From assembly GCF_000001735.4 (NCBI RefSeq), contig NC_003070.9, positions 26,335,971 to 26,399,970 of the forward strand: DNA of 64,000 nucleotides. Direction: 5' to 3'. Within the stretch, counting starts at the first letter, position 1; each line of letters opens with the position of its first letter. Below are positions 58,699 through 64,000 of the stretch, piece by piece. A program made the position numbers and the translations under genes. The notes beneath the pieces are model-generated. The model was not told the DNA's origin, searched no databases, and saw only the letters and a program-made list of their open reading frames with translations. This DNA is from Arabidopsis thaliana. Taxonomy: Eukaryota > Streptophyta > Magnoliopsida > Brassicales > Brassicaceae.

Positions 58699-59124
58699 TT
58701 AAAGAGTGATGAGATCGACATACAAAGAGGTGATATAATCTTTGATCTTCTCTCCAGCGAAGGTGTACCCATCTCCATACTTATAGCACACATCTGCTAA
58801 GCGTCCGTAATTCAAAACAGGCCTTAGAATATGAAGCGGTATAAATTTGGCTGCCTTCAAGAACTCTTCGTTCATGACCTTAGACATGTGATTAGTCTTT
58901 TTCTCAAACTCAATACACGCTTCTTCCTCACTTACTTTGTGTTGCTTCGTATAACAGTTGATCCCATTACAAACATCTCCTCTCTTCATCTCCTCCTGAT
59001 GCAAATTCATCATATATTTCGATCATGTCAAAATTATCAATCAAATAACTAAAAAGTAGTTTATGACGTGAAATACTATACGATAAGATTTATTAGCATT
59101 TTATTTTTATAATTTGCATTTAAA

Positions 59125-59173
<49 letters not shown>

Positions 59174-61595
59174 ACTTCTGTTACCTTATAGGTAGCAATA
59201 TCATCTCTGAGACGAGATTTCACAAAAAGAGCATGGGTCAGTTTTGGTCTTGACCTCAGCCATTCATAAACTCCGACTCCTGCAGCATCTCCCATAGGGA
59301 TGAAGGTCATTGCTAGCAGCACTTCACCTGCGGTCGAAGCTACCCCGACCTCTATGTATTCTTCATGGCTTGGCAGGTGCCCTCTATTTGACCATTCGGC
59401 TTCTTGCAGGTATCCTTTCATGAGTATCCTTAGCTGCAAAACATTATATTAAATACGAACTATATATAACCTTCAATTCTTCGTTTAATATAGAGATATA
59501 TATTTTATTTTTTGGCTGAATTTGTGGAGCTAAATGATCTAGGAAAAAAATACCACGTAGAAAATGAACATTTCCAACATCCAAATGCTCTCCTTATTGT
59601 TTTACTCATATAAGAGAATGGTGTTGTTTGGAGACATTTTAAAACATTAGTTGTATAGTAACTATTTTTATAGATGCAATAATTTGGCTTAGATTTAAGA
59701 AATAGATGAAGAAACAGTACCTGCTCATACGCGTATTGCATAGTAAAAGATCTTGCTTCAGAGCTCACATATTCTTCGAGTTCTTTAAACAAGTCAAACG
59801 TTGTTCTGAAGACGACTTTGAGATAGTCCGGTAGGACATCTACGGCGTCGGAGTCCCACCTTTACTTAATATTGGATCCATACAATTATTAGGGATCACA
59901 TCTAATGATTTATAATTAAATAGAACACCAACATTCCAACAATATAAAGAGACCTAGATGTTGAGCTTTTATATCCTTTAAATATGACTTTTTAATCCTT
60001 TAAATTCATTCCACTTTGTAACTTTTTTCGTTTTTCGTTTATACCATGAGTGTGATTACAAAGCACCTAACAAATGATCGTATATAGTTCGTACCTTTCA
60101 ATGGCTTGAACGAGGCTCTTAACTTCATCAATAGTACCATATACATCAAAAGTGTTGTCCACAATGTCCACTAAAATGATGGATTTGGCCAGCATGATTC
60201 GTGCAGCTGAATATTGTGGCTCGTAATAAATCCCAGTCGCCCAGAAATAAGGCTCTGCCAATCTCTCTCTGAAGTAAACTGGTATCTTAGATACTAAATC
60301 TAGCTCCTTCCACCATCTGCATACATACACCTAATCGATAAAACTTTCAGAAAATATACATATATATGAAGCATCTATATAAATGAATATACATACGTGG
60401 TTAGTGTTTTCAGATCTTGAATGTATTGCAGCTGGAGGAACCTAAAGTTGAGTTTGGCCAACTTTAGTAACATTTCATTGTGATCAGTCTCTAGTTCGTA
60501 GAAGTCAATATATTCCCTTGCCACCAATATTTCCAAATTGAAATTCTGAGGTATATAAAGAGCAGCTTGTATGAGCTTGGTGATGTGTGGATAATGTTTG
60601 GCTTTCTCGCCTACCAAAAATAACTCCAAGTGTTTTTGTGTGAAACTCATTGCTTCTTCAAGGATATCTTCTGTCGTTGTCCCAAAGTGTGACGCTTCAT
60701 AGAAGCTTAGCATACCTCTTACATCATCATTCAGACATTTCTTAAAATTTCCATCGTCTCCTTTAAACCTGTTGAATATATCTACACACATGCAAGTATG
60801 AAATATTAAGAAAAAAAAGTAGTATGAAATAGTTATATGCAACTCTGAAACATGTTCAAAATGTTCACATCACACATCCACTTAAAAACAACGGAACGGA
60901 GCATAAACCAACCAAGTCAGTTAGTTCCGTAATAAAGATGAAAGATCCTCACCTGGAGTTATGTAATGACCATATAATCTGAAAACCCGGAATATAATAG
61001 AAACCGTGTAGAGATCATCTTCCTTGCAATCGATGATCATGTCCTCGATATTCTCGAAAGCGTCCTTCAGGAACTCAACAATCTTTTCCTCAAAATGGTA
61101 AGAGACTCCCAGACTAACAAGCGTATGGATGAAACAAGTTATCTTCTTTGCATCAGCACCGTTACAAGGAAGCAGCATGGCATTCACTATAGGTTTAAGT
61201 GCCTCGATCTGTCTCCAAAGATCATCCATTTCCTGCAAAGATTTGATGATCTCTATCAAGTAAAATGAGTAATATACTATATATATACCCTTAGTATATC
61301 TAATTAAGGGTTCTCATAAAATCTTATATACCGTTTGATTCACGGAAGCAGAGAGAAAGTGATGACCCCATAGACTTGGTGGATGTGGAGTAAATGAACG
61401 AGTCGTCGAGTTATCATCTGTAGGATTCGTCGTTGCTCGAACTAGGCACAACTTTTTGGGAGATTGAAATCTAGAGAATGACAGTGATGATTTAAGAAGA
61501 GGGTAGTGGTAGGAAGAGGACAAGTTTAGCCGCCAACATAAACGACTAAGGAAACGAACGTTAAAATAAGATCCATATTTTGTTATGGCCTCCAT
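58699..61595 (-). CDS. TPS06: Terpene synthase TPS06 (TPS-a, At1g70080)
   Basis: Class I terpene synthase that ionises a prenyl diphosphate and cyclises it; Arabidopsis TPS-a members make sesquiterpenes or diterpenes. Seven exons (61595-61332, 61232-60953, 60781-60397, 60316-60095, 59859-59721, 59433-59185, 58995-58699) give 611 residues, the seven-exon pattern typical of the family. N-terminus Ser/Arg-rich, plastid-transit-like, through about residue 60. The NSE/DTE metal site is standard (RLRDDIATYKEEMKRGD, 507-515). The first metal motif reads D362-N-T-F-D366, so the second Asp of DDxxD is Asn. A TA microsatellite lies in the last intron. Product unknown; whether the enzyme is fully active should be doubted. 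Confidence 0.92.
59131..59171. repeat. (TA)n microsatellite in the TPS06 intron
   Basis: About 20 uninterrupted AT dinucleotides in the last TPS06 intron, just inside the 5' splice site of exon 6. Likely polymorphic. Confidence 0.9.
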
Positions 61596-64000
61596 TTTCT
61601 TTTTGAACTTCTATTGGACTGTGGAAGGACAAAACTTATAGGCGTTTAGATCCCGTAAAATATGGATCTTCATGTCTACATATAGGTCATTTTATCTATC
61701 ATTAATATTTTATAATAAATTAAACAAACGAAAAACATGTAATCAATTATCATTGAAAACAAGAAAGATTCCTCGTAAGTGTCAGGTCAAGTTCAACGTT
61801 ATATACAAGATTTATTATTTGTTTGACTACAATAGAAACTCCGTAAATTAATATTCCATAAATTAATAATATTATAAATTAATAAAAAATTTAGCTCTCA
61901 AATTGGATTAGAATAAAATTTGACAAGATAATAAGATTTTTTTTAGAATTCCTATGTAATACGTGTTTCTCATTAATAATTATATAAATTTGCATATTGA
62001 TATACTAAGGTATGCTTTTAGTGAAAGGATTAAAATTCCTTACAACCCATCTCAAACTTGTATTGAATAAAATAACTGGTCTAATGTGTTTTTAAATTAA
62101 AGTGTTGTAGTATAATCTATAACCTTTTTTTTTTTTTGGCAAAGACTATATATTCTATAACTATGTCATAAAAACAGTCAAGATTTTTTGTAAGTATTTA
62201 ATTTTTAAATATGCATCATTTTCATTTTGATAATATTCTAGCTATTAAATACGATAATTGAGATTATTAATTAAATTTTTGAATTTATGTATATAGTTTG
62301 TTTATCTGAATTCACCTATCAAAATGAATTCACGTATATTGTTTGTAATTTTATTGTCTAATTTATTTTCGAAAACAAAGTCTTCTAATTATTAAAATTT
62401 CAAATCCGAAACTACAAAATTTATAACATCCAAAACGCTAATTGTATTTCGATAAAATTGTCTCAATTGATTTCTTTCTAAAATTTTATGAATTAAAATT
62501 ATTTTAAAAAAAATTAATAAAATATCATGGTTTCAATAATATTAATTTATAGAGGTTTATGTAGCTAAAGCCAAGATAAAGAAAGCGAGATTTTTACATC
62601 TCTAACTACAATTGTGTACCAATCACCACCAAAACTTAGTCTATGCGTTATTTATTTTGTTTCAGGAGAGCCCTGTTCCGGATCCATCTGAGCTTTTCAC
62701 AAATATCTACGTAAAAAGGTTTCGGAGCTTGAGTTAACTTACATTTCTTCTTCATATCCTTTGGACTACATGCACTTGGATATGTTCCTCCACTCAACTC
62801 CTGAGATATGCATTTCCTCTTTGCAATTCGCAGTCTTTTGGAGCATAGAAAGGAACTGAGGGCAACACTTTCCATAAACTATAGTCGCGATTATTCCCCA
62901 TCACATATCTCCTCTCTAACATTCATTATAACCGCAAACTCATGCAGGAGAATCCGGTTCAATAAATCCAAGACAGTGCAACTAAAACTTGCTCCTGTCA
63001 TTTTAGTTTTCTCAACTCAATTCAAATGTAAAGCCTTTTTGTTTCAGTTTCTCGATTCCATTTTTGGCAACTTTTCGGGATTGTTATCAAAACGTCGATT
63101 CTTTAATTGAAGGGAAAACTATTGTCTCCAAATGTTGTTTTCTTACCCACAGACAACAAACAGATAAATGAGGACGTTTTTGGTCCTATGAAAAATGAAA
63201 ATATATTTGTTTTGTGAAAGTCTAATTTTAGAACAAAATGAAGCATAAAATTGGTTTGCCTCAAAGTTAGGATAACATCAGAAACAAGAAGCAAAGGCAA
63301 AGAGCTCTGCTTATTACTACAACTGTCTTTGTTTGTCTTCTACTTAGCTGTCGGAATGTAGTAAAAATCTAAAGCAAGTGGAGAGGTGAAGACAAAACTC
63401 AATAAACCCGTGTTGTACTCGCCACGCAAAGCATAGTTTTGAAATTCGTAAATCGTAATATCTTCATACCCAAACAAACACTTTTATAATACCAAATCGA
63501 ATAAAGAGAAAAGCATCTCTATGACTCTCTCTATCTACCTTCTCCGTCCGTATCCAAAACGACATCATTGTTCCACCACCTAACTTCAATTTAATTTGCT
63601 TGATCTATTACTACTAATATCTTCATCTTTTTTTTTACTATATTTGTTCATAATTTTAAGAAATAATAAACACATAGATGGAAGTGTTTACATGCTTCTA
63701 ATTTGTTTGGTTGGGGATTTTGGCATGAACATGGCGGACAAATTGTAGTGCTAATAGTAAATGCAAAGAACTCAAGTAATCATAACAAGGTTGGTTCTTT
63801 ATTCCTTTGTGACCTTAGTAGTATTTGGTAGCCGATAGACCCAGTTGAAACCTAACATTAGTTAACTCACACAGTCACACTAAACATGGCGACGTTATCT
63901 TAAATTAAATATTACAGAATATTTTCCATCACATACACAAATAAAAGGAGATGTATTCTCCGTATAAAAACATATAAGTAGATTTCATCGTTACGTATTC
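61596..64000. other. Intergenic right end of the window
   Basis: Holds the TPS06 promoter (CCTATAAGTT about 45 bp before the ATG), the Emigrant-like element (61830-62564) and an unassigned 75-codon minus-strand ORF (62875-62648, two Lys-rich cysteine segments) that I do not support as a gene. After 63500 a C- and T-rich stretch may be the upstream or leader region of the next gene outside the window. Confidence 0.45.
61830..62564. mobile_element. Emigrant-like MITE, second copy (decayed)
   Basis: Left end CAATAGAAACTCCGTAAATT and right end TATTAATTTATAGAGGTTTA form an imperfect terminal inverted repeat of the CAGTAAAACCTCTATAAATTAATA type. The interior is highly AT-rich, with internal repeats of ATAAATTAATA. 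About 735 bp, longer than the 0.5-kb canonical element, so it may contain further insertion. No TA target duplication confirmed. Confidence 0.5.

Noticed and set aside
62648-62875. 75-codon minus-strand ORF with Lys-rich Cys segments
   Set aside because: No recognised family, no visible second exon and no promoter evidence; left unannotated.

Overview
The window reads as nuclear DNA of a crucifer, almost certainly Arabidopsis thaliana, long arm of chromosome 1 (about At1g69930 to At1g70080). The evidence is AT-rich intergenic DNA, GT-AG introns, plant-only families (Tau glutathione transferase, CLE peptide, SHAQKYF MYB, BIR receptor kinase, TPS-a terpene synthase), a plant Ty1/Copia element and a known local gene order. 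Locus names come from recognising the proteins and their order; no database was searched. Exon boundaries were read by hand from GT/AG sites and reading-frame continuity. The resulting protein lengths (GSTU11 234, PPME1 361, PP2A-5 307, SNL4 1326, ISE2 1171, TPS06 611 residues) agree with full-length family members.

Layout. 1-9 kb, minus strand: GSTU11, SHW1-like and the pectin methylesterase PPME1. 9.4-12.5 kb: a decayed ankyrin-repeat fragment, then a plus-strand hAT-transposase-derived gene. 12.9-21.7 kb, minus strand: PP2A catalytic subunit 5, the CLE26 peptide precursor and an unassigned small type I membrane protein. 22-24 kb: an inverted pseudogene fragment of a DUF1163 gene, a 31-codon micropeptide ORF and an Emigrant-like MITE. 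24-29 kb, minus strand: pseudokinase receptor BIR4 and repressor-type MYBD. 30.6-35.7 kb, plus strand: a nearly intact 5.06 kb Copia retrotransposon with 204-bp LTRs and a GTATT target duplication. 36-41 kb: no recognisable gene, but a dense array of CAGATTT words. 41.4-53.6 kb, plus strand: a two-gene module present twice, DUF1163 + short PAH protein, then DUF1163 + full-length SNL4 (Sin3-like co-repressor), with a tRNA-Pro inside the second copy. 54-61.6 kb, minus strand: plastid RNA helicase ISE2/EMB25 and terpene synthase TPS06, then a second decayed Emigrant-like element and a gene-free end.

These are independent eukaryotic genes, not an operon. Connections visible here are evolutionary: the DUF1163/PAH tandem duplication and its stray third DUF1163 copy, the co-opted hAT transposase, and the young Copia insertion. 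I found no CRISPR array, prophage or bacterial-type system. The most distinctive items for follow-up are the duplicated DUF1163-Sin3 module with its PAH1-PAH2-only product, the 31-aa membrane micropeptide and the CAGATTT array.
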